Shown: positions 17,727-26,557 of the stretch, in pieces
Layout of the letters: the number at the start of each line of letters is the position of its first letter
Numbering within the stretch: position 1 is the stretch's first letter
Assembly: GCF_900116295.1 (NCBI RefSeq)
Contig: NZ_FPAF01000011.1
Coordinates: 62,001 to 126,000 of the forward strand
From: Bacillus sp. 103mf
GTDB lineage: Bacteria; Bacillota; Bacilli; Bacillales; Bacillaceae_G
Reading direction: 5' to 3'
DNA length: 64,000 nucleotides
Translations under genes and position numbers: made by a program
The notes under the pieces: generated by a model
Database searches by the model: none
Seen by the model: the letters and a program-made list of their open reading frames with translations, nothing else
Told to the model about the DNA's origin: nothing

Positions 17727-19055
17727 CTAAATATTGCTCATAAAAGAATAATAGATTCTTTCTATCTTTGAAACCATTACATCTTGAGTTAAGTGTTGTC
17801 GTGAATAGACCTGAGCTTCTCTTCCTAATTGTTCACGCAAATCCTTATTCGTTAAAAGCAACTTAAGAGCATCGGAAAGCTGTTGCACATTGCCTGGTTC
17901 ACAAATGATCCCTGTTTTTCCGTTTTGAATCATTTCTGGTATACCGCCGCAGTTTGTTGTAATAATAGCTTGACGAGAAAACATAGCTTCAATAACTGAA
18001 ATTGGAAAGTTATCGTTAATGGTAGGTAAAACATAGATTGCAGAAGACGAAAGAATTTCTGGGATATCTGTTCTTCTGCCAAAAAATTTAATATTATCAA
18101 GACCAAGCTGTATGACTTGATTTTCTAACTTTTCTCTCATGACACCATCACCAACAATCCATACCTCTACATTAGATAAATCTTGTTGAATTTGCGAGAG
18201 TGCTTTTAGAAAAATATCATGACCTTTTCTAGGAGAAAGGCGGGAAATACAGGAAATTACAAGATTATTATTACACTCCTGTTTAGACATAAAATCTTGC
18301 TGAAAATGTATACCTGTATGAACAGTAATCAATTGTTCTGTCTTTGCCCCGTAATCTTTTAAAGGAGGATGAAAGGAATTGCTGATCGTTATGATTTGAT
18401 CAGCCGCTCTTATTCCCTGTTTTTCAATTTCACTGAAATACGCCTCTTCAATTGATCCTTTTTTTATTTTATCAAATTTCACTCGGCTCTTTGTGAAATG
18501 CCCATGCGGTGTAAAAAAAAGTGGTTTCTTATATGCTAAGTTTAGTTGTCCTAATAAAAAGACAGAGAATAAATCTTGTGCATGAAACACATCATATTTC
18601 TCTAGGCTTCTTTCTCTTAAGAAAGACTTAAACACATTCAAAAAACTCGTGTTTTTTATAATTTTTTCATTCACTATACCATATCGTTGTAACATAAAAT
18701 CTCTTGCGCATTGTGCAGCCTTCGGAATGTCTTGCTCTAAATGAACTGCCGTCATTTGAGTAGGAGAGATGACATCTACGTCATGACCATACTTTTCAAA
18801 GCCTGTTTTTAAAGAAGTAATATAGTTTGATAATCCCCCTGTATTAGGATATTTCAAAAATGTTACATAAAGAATTTTTAATTTATTTGTGTTACTTAGT
18901 ATACTACCTTGTTTGATTCCAAACGTCTGAAACGGTTCGATTATATAATCCTTTTTATGATCTATTTGATAGTATTCATCCATGATTTTTAGTAGACTCG
19001 TATGGAAAGGGGAATTACATTCATTTCGCTCTTCCTTTGTTGTATTCAGAAGCAT
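17727..19055 (-). CDS. GT4 glycosyltransferase, last gene of a five-gene operon
   Basis: A retaining GT-B glycosyltransferase of 442 residues. The N-terminal Rossmann domain starts after about 60 residues (LKILYVTFLKYPNTGGLSNY). The donor domain has SRLSPRKGHDIFLKAL, VEVWIVGDGVMREKLE and the EX7E motif in SVIEAMFSRQAIITTNCGGI then PE. It is a clear paralogue of the fourth gene upstream (21319-22644), including a shared N-terminal extension (KIMDEYYQI here, KTMDKYFGI there). It is 37 bp downstream of the kinase. The nucleotide-sugar donor is unknown. The GGAGG site is only two bases from the ATG. Confidence 0.9.
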   Translation of the reverse strand: MLLNTTKEERNECNSPFHTSLLKIMDEYYQIDHKKDYIIEPFQTFGIKQGSILSNTNKLKILYVTFLKYPNTGGLSNYITSLKTGFEKYGHDVDVISPTQMTAVHLEQDIPKAAQCARDFMLQRYGIVNEKIIKNTSFLNVFKSFLRERSLEKYDVFHAQDLFSVFLLGQLNLAYKKPLFFTPHGHFTKSRVKFDKIKKGSIEEAYFSEIEKQGIRAADQIITISNSFHPPLKDYGAKTEQLITVHTGIHFQQDFMSKQECNNNLVISCISRLSPRKGHDIFLKALSQIQQDLSNVEVWIVGDGVMREKLENQVIQLGLDNIKFFGRRTDIPEILSSSAIYVLPTINDNFPISVIEAMFSRQAIITTNCGGIPEMIQNGKTGIICEPGNVQQLSDALKLLLTNKDLREQLGREAQVYSRQHLTQDVMVSKIERIYYSFMSNI

Positions 19056-19092
19056 CTCCTCCTAACTCAGCTAATGATGAAAGTTGTATATA

Positions 19093-20157
19093 CTATAAAC
19101 CTAATTCGCTTCCCCAAGTAGAAATTTTTTCAAGATGATATGGCAATAATTCACCACCGCGGTTATCAAATATTCTTCGCAATTGGGTATGCAATCCCTT
19201 TTCTAATGTTCTCTGCAAATAGGCCATTTTATAAAGATTAATTGGCTTTGTTTTAAAGTTTATGCCATTCTTCTGCATTTCTTTTGCATAGACTTCCACA
19301 CAATGTGTACGAATTTCTTCTGCATTGTTCTGCCAATCTTTTCTGAAACCTAATAATATTTCAACTAGAACAACCATATCAAACCAGACAGGTGCATATT
19401 TAGTTGACTCCCAATCGATAAACTGGATATTCCATGGTGCATGTAGCGTTACATTATTGCTGCAAATATTTTGTAAATGAAGATCGCCATGCGTTATCGA
19501 TGAACCATTTTTAAATAGTTCCGGAAAAAAATCTGGTCCCTTATTATATAATTTTACTAGCGATTTATAATAAGGTTTAATAATTCCCCTTAACTGGTCG
19601 TCTTTCATTCCATCATCGAGAAAATCAATCGTCTTTTCAATGTTTTTAGTTCGATCACTCCTCATGCGGCTCGATTCATAAATAGGGAGCCAATATTTCC
19701 AAACATCTTTATGCTTTTTAATATTGTCTTCAAATGTGTGTGCGTGAAGTTTAGCAACAGCAGGAATAATGTAATCAAAATGTTTCGGGGAGAAGGTAAT
19801 CTGACCGCGTATTTGACGTACAAACTCCATAAATATCCATGTCTCATTTCCAGTTTGTTCAATATGATATATTTCAGGAAGAAATTCTTTCAATATAGGA
19901 TATGCTCTACCGTACATATTAATCTCTATTTCATTTTTGTAATCTGCTGAATTATATATTTTTAAAACAATAGGATAGTAATCAGCTTTTGATTGAATAA
20001 ATATTTTGTAAATGCTACTTCTTCTTGTTGATTTTAAACACTCTATTTTATCAGGATCAATTGCAACTCTCTTATCCATTGAATAAGAGAGTTTTTCTGC
20101 AATTTTTAACTTTTCAAAATGACGGGATAATATTTTTGCCTCGTACAATGTGTTCAT
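19093..20157 (-). CDS. APH-type (aminoglycoside/choline kinase fold) phosphotransferase
   Basis: A 354-residue kinase with the APH fold. The catalytic loop SITHGDLHLQNI has the Asp and the D+5 Asn, and FIDWESTKYAPVWFD contains the metal-binding Asp. The N-lobe Lys is in PIVLKIYNSAD. Relatives include CotS/CotI-type spore-coat kinases and small-molecule kinases; its position between two GT4 genes recalls B. subtilis cotS-cotSA. The ATG at 20157 overlaps the ATP-grasp stop (ATGA), which marks translational coupling; the longer frame start at 20199 would overlap by 46 bases. Predicted to phosphorylate a sugar or amino-sugar intermediate made by the operon (inference). Confidence 0.85.
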   Translation of the reverse strand: MNTLYEAKILSRHFEKLKIAEKLSYSMDKRVAIDPDKIECLKSTRRSSIYKIFIQSKADYYPIVLKIYNSADYKNEIEINMYGRAYPILKEFLPEIYHIEQTGNETWIFMEFVRQIRGQITFSPKHFDYIIPAVAKLHAHTFEDNIKKHKDVWKYWLPIYESSRMRSDRTKNIEKTIDFLDDGMKDDQLRGIIKPYYKSLVKLYNKGPDFFPELFKNGSSITHGDLHLQNICSNNVTLHAPWNIQFIDWESTKYAPVWFDMVVLVEILLGFRKDWQNNAEEIRTHCVEVYAKEMQKNGINFKTKPINLYKMAYLQRTLEKGLHTQLRRIFDNRGGELLPYHLEKISTWGSELGL

Positions 20158-21329
20158 TCCTTTCGCTTTCGTTTCCAGGCGTTTTTCAAATGAGACCATG
20201 TGCTTCTGATGAACGGCATTGGATCATCCCATGCAAACAAAGCATATTCCTTTTTACCGCGCAACCCTTCATAAAAATCTTTCAACGTCATTTCAGCTCT
20301 TTTTTTCTTATAGCGGAATGTTAAATAATACCGCACAAGATAGATCCATTTGATACCGTCTATTTGTTTAAGTCTTGGCGCTGGATTTTGCTTCGTTAAA
20401 TATAAATAATACATGTAAACAAAATCGATGCCGGCAGGTCCTGTCAGACTGTGAGTTAACCAAAAACGAGGGTTTATTTCAATAAACTTATAAACGCCAT
20501 CACGAGGGTCCTTTTTAAATTCTGCCATAGCAATACCTTTAAGATTAATATTTTTAAAAAAGGGTAAACATATATCTACTAATTCTGGAACTTCTTTACT
20601 AACGATATGAGCTCCTGTTCCAAATTCAGCTGGGAATTGATGATTCTTTTGTAAAGAAAATAATGCTAGTAGCTCCATGTTATCGTCATAAAATGTAGCA
20701 ACTTTATAAAAACATTGATTGTCACCAGGAATAATTTCTTGAAGAATAAGCTTTCCGTGCTGTTGATACGATTTATACTCATCTCTAAGTTGGTCTGGAT
20801 TTTGTATAAGAATTGCCTTTTGGTTTATCTTTTTTCGAAACTCATGACCCAGAACCGGCTTTAATATACACGGAAAATCAAAGCTTAATATCGCTTCTTC
20901 CAATTGTTCTTCCGTCTCAATCTCATACGTTTTCGGACACGGAATATTATGCTTAGTTGCCAGTTCATACATTTTATGTTTATTTAATGTTTCCTCAATC
21001 AACGAATGTTCAGGAAACAAAAATAAATAGTAGTCAGACAGCTCCATTCGATATTTTGAAATAAATACTACATAATCATCGGCACCTGTATACAAAACAG
21101 GTTTCAATTTAAATTCTTTAGCTAGGTTGATTAGAAAAGTTAATAATTCTTTTTCTTCAGATAAAGGACTTGGGCATACTCCACATGAAGCAAGGCGTGA
21201 CTTTCCTATTTTATAAGGTTTCTCTACGTCAAATGCGTAAACACTGATTCCTTTTCTCGCCAAACTTCTAATAATTCCAATTCCATTAGCACTTAAATCC
21301 AGCACAACTGCTGCATGTTCATGATTCAT
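20154..21329 (-). CDS. ATP-grasp carboxylate-amine ligase family protein
   Basis: A 391-residue ATP-grasp enzyme expected to activate a carboxylate as acyl phosphate and join it to an amine. Visible parts: N-terminal pre-ATP-grasp domain (AAVVLDLSANGIGIIRSLAR), ATP-grasp lysine in FPCILKPVLGHEF, the adenine loop KLILQEIIPGD, and the magnesium motif MAEFKKDPRDGVYKFIEINP then RFW. The C-terminal 70 residues are basic. ATG 21329 is preferred because GAGGAAGG lies 5 bases upstream; the reading frame overlaps the GT4 stop by 11 bases. Substrates are unknown; a peptide-like bond between an amino sugar and an amino acid would fit the neighbours. Confidence 0.85.
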   Translation of the reverse strand: MNHEHAAVVLDLSANGIGIIRSLARKGISVYAFDVEKPYKIGKSRLASCGVCPSPLSEEKELLTFLINLAKEFKLKPVLYTGADDYVVFISKYRMELSDYYLFLFPEHSLIEETLNKHKMYELATKHNIPCPKTYEIETEEQLEEAILSFDFPCILKPVLGHEFRKKINQKAILIQNPDQLRDEYKSYQQHGKLILQEIIPGDNQCFYKVATFYDDNMELLALFSLQKNHQFPAEFGTGAHIVSKEVPELVDICLPFFKNINLKGIAMAEFKKDPRDGVYKFIEINPRFWLTHSLTGPAGIDFVYMYYLYLTKQNPAPRLKQIDGIKWIYLVRYYLTFRYKKKRAEMTLKDFYEGLRGKKEYALFAWDDPMPFIRSTWSHLKNAWKRKRKE

Positions 21330-22644
21330 AGAATCCTTCCTCATCTAAACACTTTTTGTAGATTTGTTCGATATTTGCTATCATTGTCTCTCTAGTTAAA
21401 TACTTCTTAGCGAACTTTCTTGCATTTTTACCTAACTGCTCCCTAGCCTGTTGATTTCCAATGACATATTTCAATGCCCGCGCCAGTTTATTTGCATCTC
21501 CTGCTTCAACAAGGATACCTGTCTTAGAGTGATTAACAAGTTCAGGTATACCTCCCGATGGCGTCGATATGACACAAATTCCGCTATGCATGGCTTCAAT
21601 AATAGAAATAGGTAGGCTATCGTTTAAAGTTGGTAGTACAAAAATATCAGTTTTACTTAAAATGTCTGGAACGTCATCTCTTTCTCCTAAAAACTCTACC
21701 ATGGAAAGATTCAAATTATTAACTTGCTCTTCTAACGTATGTCTCATCTCACCATCTCCGACAACGAGCAACTTTACATTATCTGTATATTTCCTTTCCA
21801 TTTGTGACAGAGCATCAAGCAATATATTATGGCCTTTTCTTGGACCTAATCTAGCCACGCATGTAATAACAATTTTTTTATGTGCTGATGATGTATTTTC
21901 TGTACGATACTTATCAGGATAATCAATACCCGTCAACACAGTTGTCATATTCTTTTGTTTTGCCTCCAACTGTATTAATGGACGGCGAAATGAATCACTG
22001 AGAATAATAAGATGATCAGCAAATTCAATGGCCTTTCTTTCTAATGCCGTATGATAGAATTCTTCCAGCGAACCCTTTTTAAATATGCCAAACTTTAACC
22101 GATTAAAAGTATACATTCCATGAGGTGTAAAGAGCATTTTTTTTCCATAACGTTCGTTAATTCTTCCTAATATATTAGCTGTAAATAAATCTTGCGCATG
22201 AAAGATATCATATTTTTTAAAGTTAATATTTTCAAGTAGCATTCTTTCGTATATATACATATTTCTGTGATTTTTGACAATTGTGTTATTATAACTTCCA
22301 TAACGCGTTTTAAAAAAATTTTTTAATTGCGGAACAACTACTTCACGCATCTTTTCCACTCGGCTTTTAGAAAATTGATTAGGAGAGATAATGTCGACGT
22401 GATGTCCCTGTTTTCTTAATCCTTCACTAAGTGCCGTAATATAATTAGATAATCCCCCAGTATGAGGATAGTCCCAAAATGTAGCAATTAATATTGAAAG
22501 ATTCTTCTTTTTAGACACCTTTTTCTCTGTATAACGTTCTTGCACTGTACTCTTCTTTTTTTGTAATGAGAATGATTGAATTCCAAAATATTTATCCATT
22601 GTTTTGATTACATAGGGATATGGGAACTCAAATCTCTTTTTCAT
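21319..22644 (-). CDS. GT4 glycosyltransferase, second gene of the operon
   Basis: A GT-B family 4 glycosyltransferase of 441 residues. It has an N-terminal basic extension, then LSILIATFWDYPHTGGLSNY, then ARLGPRKGHNILLDALSQME, KLLVVGDGEMRHTLE and the EX7E segment SIIEAMHSGICVISTPSGGI then PE. Its ATG overlaps the deacetylase stop by 4 bases and has an AAGGAGG site 8 bases upstream. BshA, the GT4 of bacillithiol synthesis, is shorter and lacks the extension, so this is not bshA. Paralogous to 17727-19055, suggesting two successive sugar additions. Confidence 0.9.
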   Translation of the reverse strand: MKKRFEFPYPYVIKTMDKYFGIQSFSLQKKKSTVQERYTEKKVSKKKNLSILIATFWDYPHTGGLSNYITALSEGLRKQGHHVDIISPNQFSKSRVEKMREVVVPQLKNFFKTRYGSYNNTIVKNHRNMYIYERMLLENINFKKYDIFHAQDLFTANILGRINERYGKKMLFTPHGMYTFNRLKFGIFKKGSLEEFYHTALERKAIEFADHLIILSDSFRRPLIQLEAKQKNMTTVLTGIDYPDKYRTENTSSAHKKIVITCVARLGPRKGHNILLDALSQMERKYTDNVKLLVVGDGEMRHTLEEQVNNLNLSMVEFLGERDDVPDILSKTDIFVLPTLNDSLPISIIEAMHSGICVISTPSGGIPELVNHSKTGILVEAGDANKLARALKYVIGNQQAREQLGKNARKFAKKYLTRETMIANIEQIYKKCLDEEGFYES

Positions 22645-23297
22645 TGCCAGATCCTCCTTATCACTTCGAACGCTTCGGCATATGGTACGCCAATCGTCAT
22701 TCCCCTTACTCTTCCTAAATATTGAATTCCTTCGTATGAACGAGGATGAGGAAAATCTCTCATTTCTACATCATAATGTTTAAGCGCCGCAATCTTCGAA
22801 TCCATTTGATTGGTAATGTTAACAAAGTAATTAGGCTTGAAAGATTTATCATTCGTGTGGATATTCCACTCACTAGAGGAAACGGTTTCAAATGTAATCA
22901 ATTCTATTGGTTGTTGGTTTGGTAGAGGGCGAGTCGCAGTCAAAACCGCTTGAAAAGTAATATGGTGATCGATATTGAGATCTCCATAATGATGAGTGAA
23001 GATTTTGCTTGGTTTATAGATTTTTATTAATTGTTCTATTTCTTTCGTTAATTTGTGCAATGGAATTAATTCCAACTCTAAATTAGCATGTTGGAGGAAT
23101 ATCACTTCTTCAATACCAATCGCCTTATTTGCACACCGGCCTAGCTGCTGTATGTGATGAGCTTCCTCTTTTCTTCCTAGAGCAGTAATGATTGAAATTA
23201 CCTGATGCCCTTCTTCTACTAACCTTTTTAAAGTCCCGCCTAATCCTAATAATTCATCGTCGGGATGTGCGCCAATGACTAAAATACACTCTTTCAT
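22641..23297 (-). CDS. PIG-L/LmbE family N-deacetylase, first gene of the operon
   Basis: A zinc-dependent deacetylase of about 218 residues. AHPDDE in VIGAHPDDELLGLGGTLKRL binds the metal, and HHYGDLNIDHHI supplies the second His site. It differs clearly from BshB2 at 6579. In this family the enzyme removes acetyl from N-acetylglucosaminyl conjugates. ATG 23297 is preferred: AAGGAG lies 11 bases upstream and overlaps the in-frame GTG at 23307. A CATAAATTA string at about 23321-23329 (minus strand) fits the sigma-K -10 CATAnnnTA, but I find no good -35 at the right distance. Confidence 0.88.
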   Translation of the reverse strand: MKECILVIGAHPDDELLGLGGTLKRLVEEGHQVISIITALGRKEEAHHIQQLGRCANKAIGIEEVIFLQHANLELELIPLHKLTKEIEQLIKIYKPSKIFTHHYGDLNIDHHITFQAVLTATRPLPNQQPIELITFETVSSSEWNIHTNDKSFKPNYFVNITNQMDSKIAALKHYDVEMRDFPHPRSYEGIQYLGRVRGMTIGVPYAEAFEVIRRIWQ

Positions 23298-23588
23298 TAG
23301 TATTTTCACTCCTTGTACTACCTAATTTATGATTGATGCTGCAAAAAGAAACTGTCATTAGCGGAAAACTGGTTTTTATTTATTATTAATAACCAATAGT
23401 TCAGCTATATATTTATATGTGTATTTCCCCCTCTGTGACAAAGAAAACTTTTTATCACAGATGAAAGTTACTTGCTAATTAGGCACATACAAGCAGGTAT
23501 CGTCCACAAATTTCGGAAACGAAGTAATTAAAAACACAGGAATAGTTTTGTTTTAATATTAAAATATCAAGTCCCAGACACTTCGTTT

Positions 23589-24140
23589 TTATTGATGCTT
23601 CGTCCATGTATTGTAAACAGAAGGCTGTATTTTCTTCACATCTTTTAAAAATTCCTTTTCCAATCCAAATTTTTGAAACCCCTTTAATAACTTACCAGGT
23701 ACTTTACTATTCGAAGTAAAAGCTCTCTTATGGTCAATGACTTTTAGCTGACCTTGTTCATTTATTAAAACGTGTCTCACTTCCGTGTCCCATCTGGTAA
23801 ATCCTAAATTTTTGAATTCACTTAACATTGTTAATATTTTCCCAGTTAATTCTTCTGTAATTTTTTGTTCTCTTTTCAAGTGACGTGCAAGTGAAATTCC
23901 ATGTATATACTCCATAACAATATAATTTTCCCCATATTCATAAAGTCGTGGAATAATCGACGATGATTGTCCAATTACAAGAGCTTTCAACTCTTTTTTT
24001 TGAGTTTCTTCCAGAAAAAATATTTTCACACATTTATCATGGCTTAATTGATATACTTCCCCATCCTTCCCACTCCCAATGAGCTTATATTTTTCTATAT
24101 CTCTTCTACTTACTCTTCTTTTATTGAAGTATGATTTCAT
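23589..24140 (-). CDS. Small atypical serine/threonine protein kinase (YrzF/YbdM-like)
   Basis: A 183-residue protein-kinase fold with almost nothing but the catalytic core. It has a glycine loop (LIGSGKDGEVYQL), the N-lobe Lys in KCVKIFF and a C-helix Glu region. The catalytic loop is RWDTEVRHVLIN, in which Asp is present but the D+5 Asn is His, and the metal Asp is in LKVIDHKRAF, not DFG. Similar short kinases (YrzF, YbdM) are known in Bacillus. The Asn-to-His change could impair metal binding, or the local alignment may shift. It lies 292 bp upstream of the deacetylase on the same strand and could belong functionally to that operon. AAGGAG is 7 bases before the ATG. Confidence 0.75.
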   Translation of the reverse strand: MKSYFNKRRVSRRDIEKYKLIGSGKDGEVYQLSHDKCVKIFFLEETQKKELKALVIGQSSSIIPRLYEYGENYIVMEYIHGISLARHLKREQKITEELTGKILTMLSEFKNLGFTRWDTEVRHVLINEQGQLKVIDHKRAFTSNSKVPGKLLKGFQKFGLEKEFLKDVKKIQPSVYNTWTKHQ

Positions 24141-24299
24141 TTCATTTCTCCTTAATCGGGATTTCGTAATTTTGTAATCGCTTTATCTCATATTCTATGA
24201 TTCATCACTCTCATATGTACCCTAAATTAATATATATTTTTATAAATTGATTCAATTTGAAAAAGGAGTAGTGGTTGATGAGTGGTGGGATTTCTTTGT

Positions 24300-24420
24300 T
24301 TTAACAGGCGGCGCACTGCATGTGGTAGAAAAAGGCCCTGACCGCTTCTATGCACGACCAGATACTCTCATCTCCCCAAAAAGAAAGGGGTTTTATGTCG
24401 TTTTTCACTTGTATATATAC
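24300..24420 (-). repeat. Dispersed intergenic repeat family A, copy 3 (truncated)
   Basis: On the minus strand: TATATATACAAGTGAAAAAC, GACATAAAACCCCTTTC, GAGTATCTGGTCGTGCATAG and AAGCGGTCAGGGCC, then CCACATGCAGTGCG. The 3' half with the GTTGTATTCTGCAT segment is missing. It lies upstream of the small kinase gene. Confidence 0.75.
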
Positions 24421-24578
24421 ATGCTTATGATTAAACAAATTAATACTATTTTATCAAACGTTAAGTGAAGAAAATTATTCTTTCTAGTATTGAAATATTC
24501 ATAGGAAGATTTCTTCGTTTTCATTCCATTTACTTATTTACTGAACCATTTTCGGTGGTTATTCAATTACTGAGTTCA

Positions 24579-24797
24579 ATAAAATGAAACTTCCATCAGT
24601 GATTCTCCACCTATCTTCTTTAGAAATGTGGAAGCGGCTCGCTCAGAATGTGAGGGGGATGGAGCTTCTGACGTAGAGGTGTTTTTTACCTCGTAGGAAG
24701 CAGCGAAGCCACCGAACATTCTAGCCACTGGAACTAGACAACGTTTCTCTCTGCATCTTGAGGCGGGAGAATAGCGGGATAAACGGGGATTCCTTAC
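24579..24797 (-). repeat. Intergenic repeat family C, copy 2
   Basis: The reverse complement of the copy at 15852-16070: GAGGGGGATGGAGCTTCTGA, AGCGAAGCCACCGAACATTC and TAGCCACTGGAACTAGACAA, then TTGAGGCGGGAGAATAGCGG. It begins with AATGAAACTTCCATCAG, a short string that also appears near 28896-28925, 38944-38966 and 60023-60037. Confidence 0.75.
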
Positions 24798-24881
24798 TAT
24801 TAATAGCATGGATGAGCATTTTACAGTTGATCATTTCCTGGTTATTTTTAGGGTCAAAAAGGAGCGCATTCTAATGGAGGA

Positions 24882-25718
24882 TTACTTTTGGTTATTCATC
24901 GCTGCCAATATTTGAAGTTGCTGTTTAGGTTTCTTTAAAGCAGTATTAAAATAATTTTGCAACAGAAGTAAGGTTGGATTATCAAAATGATATTGTTCTA
25001 ATACATTCTCCCATGTCTTACTCTTCATGAATGTATTCCATGTCAAGCGGCAATGTCCACTTCTCTTTACCTCTTTAAACACCCATCTCTTCATTTTCTT
25101 TCTACCCTTATCAGTCAAAGCGCCATTTTTCACAAGAATGAGCTCCACATTTCTCTTATACCGTTTACGAATGTCCTTTTGCTTAGCTGCTGTGAGAAAA
25201 ATATTTGCCGTGTTCTTGGCATCGTCGAAAGCGCGATGTTGTTTCCCTTCCCATTCTAAAGCCAATTGTGCTACTGCAAGTTTCAAACTGGGTGGATTTA
25301 CAAATAATTCTTTATATGCATGAAATACAAATCTCTGTAAATCAAATCTTCTTTCTTTCTCAAGATTAGGACATTTCACATTATATCGTGCACAATCTTC
25401 TGTTAAAAATCCATAATCCTCTTTCCCCCACGTTACAAGCATATAATCCTCTCCAAGAAACTTACGAAATTGCTCAATTACTTTCGGAAATTTTTCTGCA
25501 CCTTTTACATCTTGTTTTGTAATTCCTGTTAGCTTTGTTGTATGACGAGATAGGGATGCCATTGGTTTCACTAATGAAGAAAAGACCTCGATGATGCTCA
25601 TTGTACTTACTTCAATCTTGATAGCTCCGATATCAACAATTTCCGTTGGAGCATCCGATTGATACGGTCTAAAATTTCGTTCAATATCGAATACAATATA
25701 ATACTTTGGTTCATACAT
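24882..25718 (-). CDS. DEDDh 3'-5' exonuclease, KapD-like
   Basis: An RNase T/DnaQ-fold exonuclease of about 278 residues. The four acidic positions are visible: YIVFDIE (DxE, near residue 10), the Asp in VTWGKEDYGFL, and HRAFDD (His plus Asp) in WEGKQHRAFDDAKNTA. In B. subtilis KapD inhibits the KinA route into sporulation; this protein is longer, with a basic C-terminal extension of about 80 residues. Start ATG 25718 has GGAAGAGG 8 bases upstream; the frame is open to 25769 without a better site. Whether it acts in sporulation or RNA turnover is not known. Confidence 0.8.
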   Translation of the reverse strand: MYEPKYYIVFDIERNFRPYQSDAPTEIVDIGAIKIEVSTMSIIEVFSSLVKPMASLSRHTTKLTGITKQDVKGAEKFPKVIEQFRKFLGEDYMLVTWGKEDYGFLTEDCARYNVKCPNLEKERRFDLQRFVFHAYKELFVNPPSLKLAVAQLALEWEGKQHRAFDDAKNTANIFLTAAKQKDIRKRYKRNVELILVKNGALTDKGRKKMKRWVFKEVKRSGHCRLTWNTFMKSKTWENVLEQYHFDNPTLLLLQNYFNTALKKPKQQLQILAAMNNQK

Positions 25719-25802
25719 ACCCCATACCTCTTCCTTATCTCTTCTTAACAGTATATCCCTTATTTCCAATATGTATTAACACCCACTCATATTTAGAGTA
25801 TT

Positions 25803-25830
25803 AAAAAAGAGAAGGGAGTCCCTTCTCTTT
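25803..25830 (-). terminator. Intrinsic terminator of the csp gene
   Basis: AAAGAGAAGGG pairs with CCCTTCTCTTT around a three-base loop, and the minus strand continues with TTTTAA. It is 9 bp after the csp stop. Confidence 0.85.
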
Positions 25831-25838
25831 CACTTCAA

Positions 25839-26039
25839 TTATTTTTTTACTACGTTAGTAGCTTGTGGTCCACGGTTACCTTGTTCAACTTCGAAAGTAA
25901 CTTCTTGACCTTCTTCTAAAGTTTTGAAGCCGTCGCCTTGGATAGCTGAGAAGTGAACGAATACGTCTTCTCCACCTTCAACTTCGATGAAACCGAAACC
26001 TTTGTCAGCGTTAAACCATTTTACTTTACCGTTTTGCAT
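25839..26039 (-). CDS. Cold-shock protein (CspA/CspB family)
   Basis: A 66-residue single-stranded nucleic-acid-binding OB-fold protein that acts as RNA chaperone. RNP1 is KGFGFIEV and RNP2 is VFVHFSAI, both intact, and the C terminus is [16 protein letters not shown] degraded relative lies at 50139-50281. AGGAGGA is 8 bases before the ATG. The leader is long (about 170 bases) and structured, with a terminator-like hairpin at 26115-26172 and an ATGTAC/GTACAT stem just before the ribosome site, which suggests post-transcriptional control. Confidence 0.95.
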   Translation of the reverse strand: MQNGKVKWFNADKGFGFIEVEGGEDVFVHFSAIQGDGFKTLEEGQEVTFEVEQGNRGPQATNVVKK

Positions 26040-26114
26040 GAAAAAATCCTCCTAAAATATGTACCTTAATGTACATGTCCATTTTCAACCACTTTACAAA
26101 TAATCATCAGATAT

Positions 26115-26172
26115 AAAAAAACTGTAACCTGGAGAAGATTTAACATTGCTATCCCCTCTGAAGTTACAGCTT
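26115..26172 (-). promoter_or_regulatory. Terminator-like hairpin in the csp leader (attenuator or small RNA end)
   Basis: On the minus strand CTGTAAC (26169-26163) pairs with GTTACAG (26128-26122), with a second helix GAGGGGA/TCTTCTC inside and a run of seven T after the stem. It lies about 75 bp upstream of csp. A promoter-like pair TTTGCA (26244-26239), 18 bp, TATAGT (26220-26215) would start a roughly 100-base RNA that ends here. The rest of 26245-26557 shows no gene. Confidence 0.45.
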
Positions 26173-26557
26173 ATTTAAATCTCTATGGTATTAAAAGTAA
26201 AATGGTTTAACTTCACTATACACCTTTATTAACATAAATGCAAATTTTTATTTTTAAAATTTATGTCAAGGGTACCTTAACACCCATTACTTCATATAAT
26301 TCATGACGTGAACGAATCACAAACTCTGTTTTTTTTATTTCCCTCTATTTTGTCTATGTCTTTCTAAATGAGATTCACTTATTTCTTCCGTCATTATTAA
26401 TCTGACCGTTTTCATTGTGATTTAACGATACACTTTCATATTTTTCTCTTGTCAAATTGTTTATATCATCATATTGTAAAGGAATCTACGCTATTTAAAT
26501 AAGCAGTGATTGCACCACAAAAACTAAAAGCTGAATTATTTAAGAGGAGTTTTCAGA

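Noticed and set aside
23321-23380. Sigma-K promoter for the glycoconjugate operon
   Set aside because: CATAAATTA fits the -10, but no acceptable -35 lies 16-17 bp upstream; kept only as a remark.
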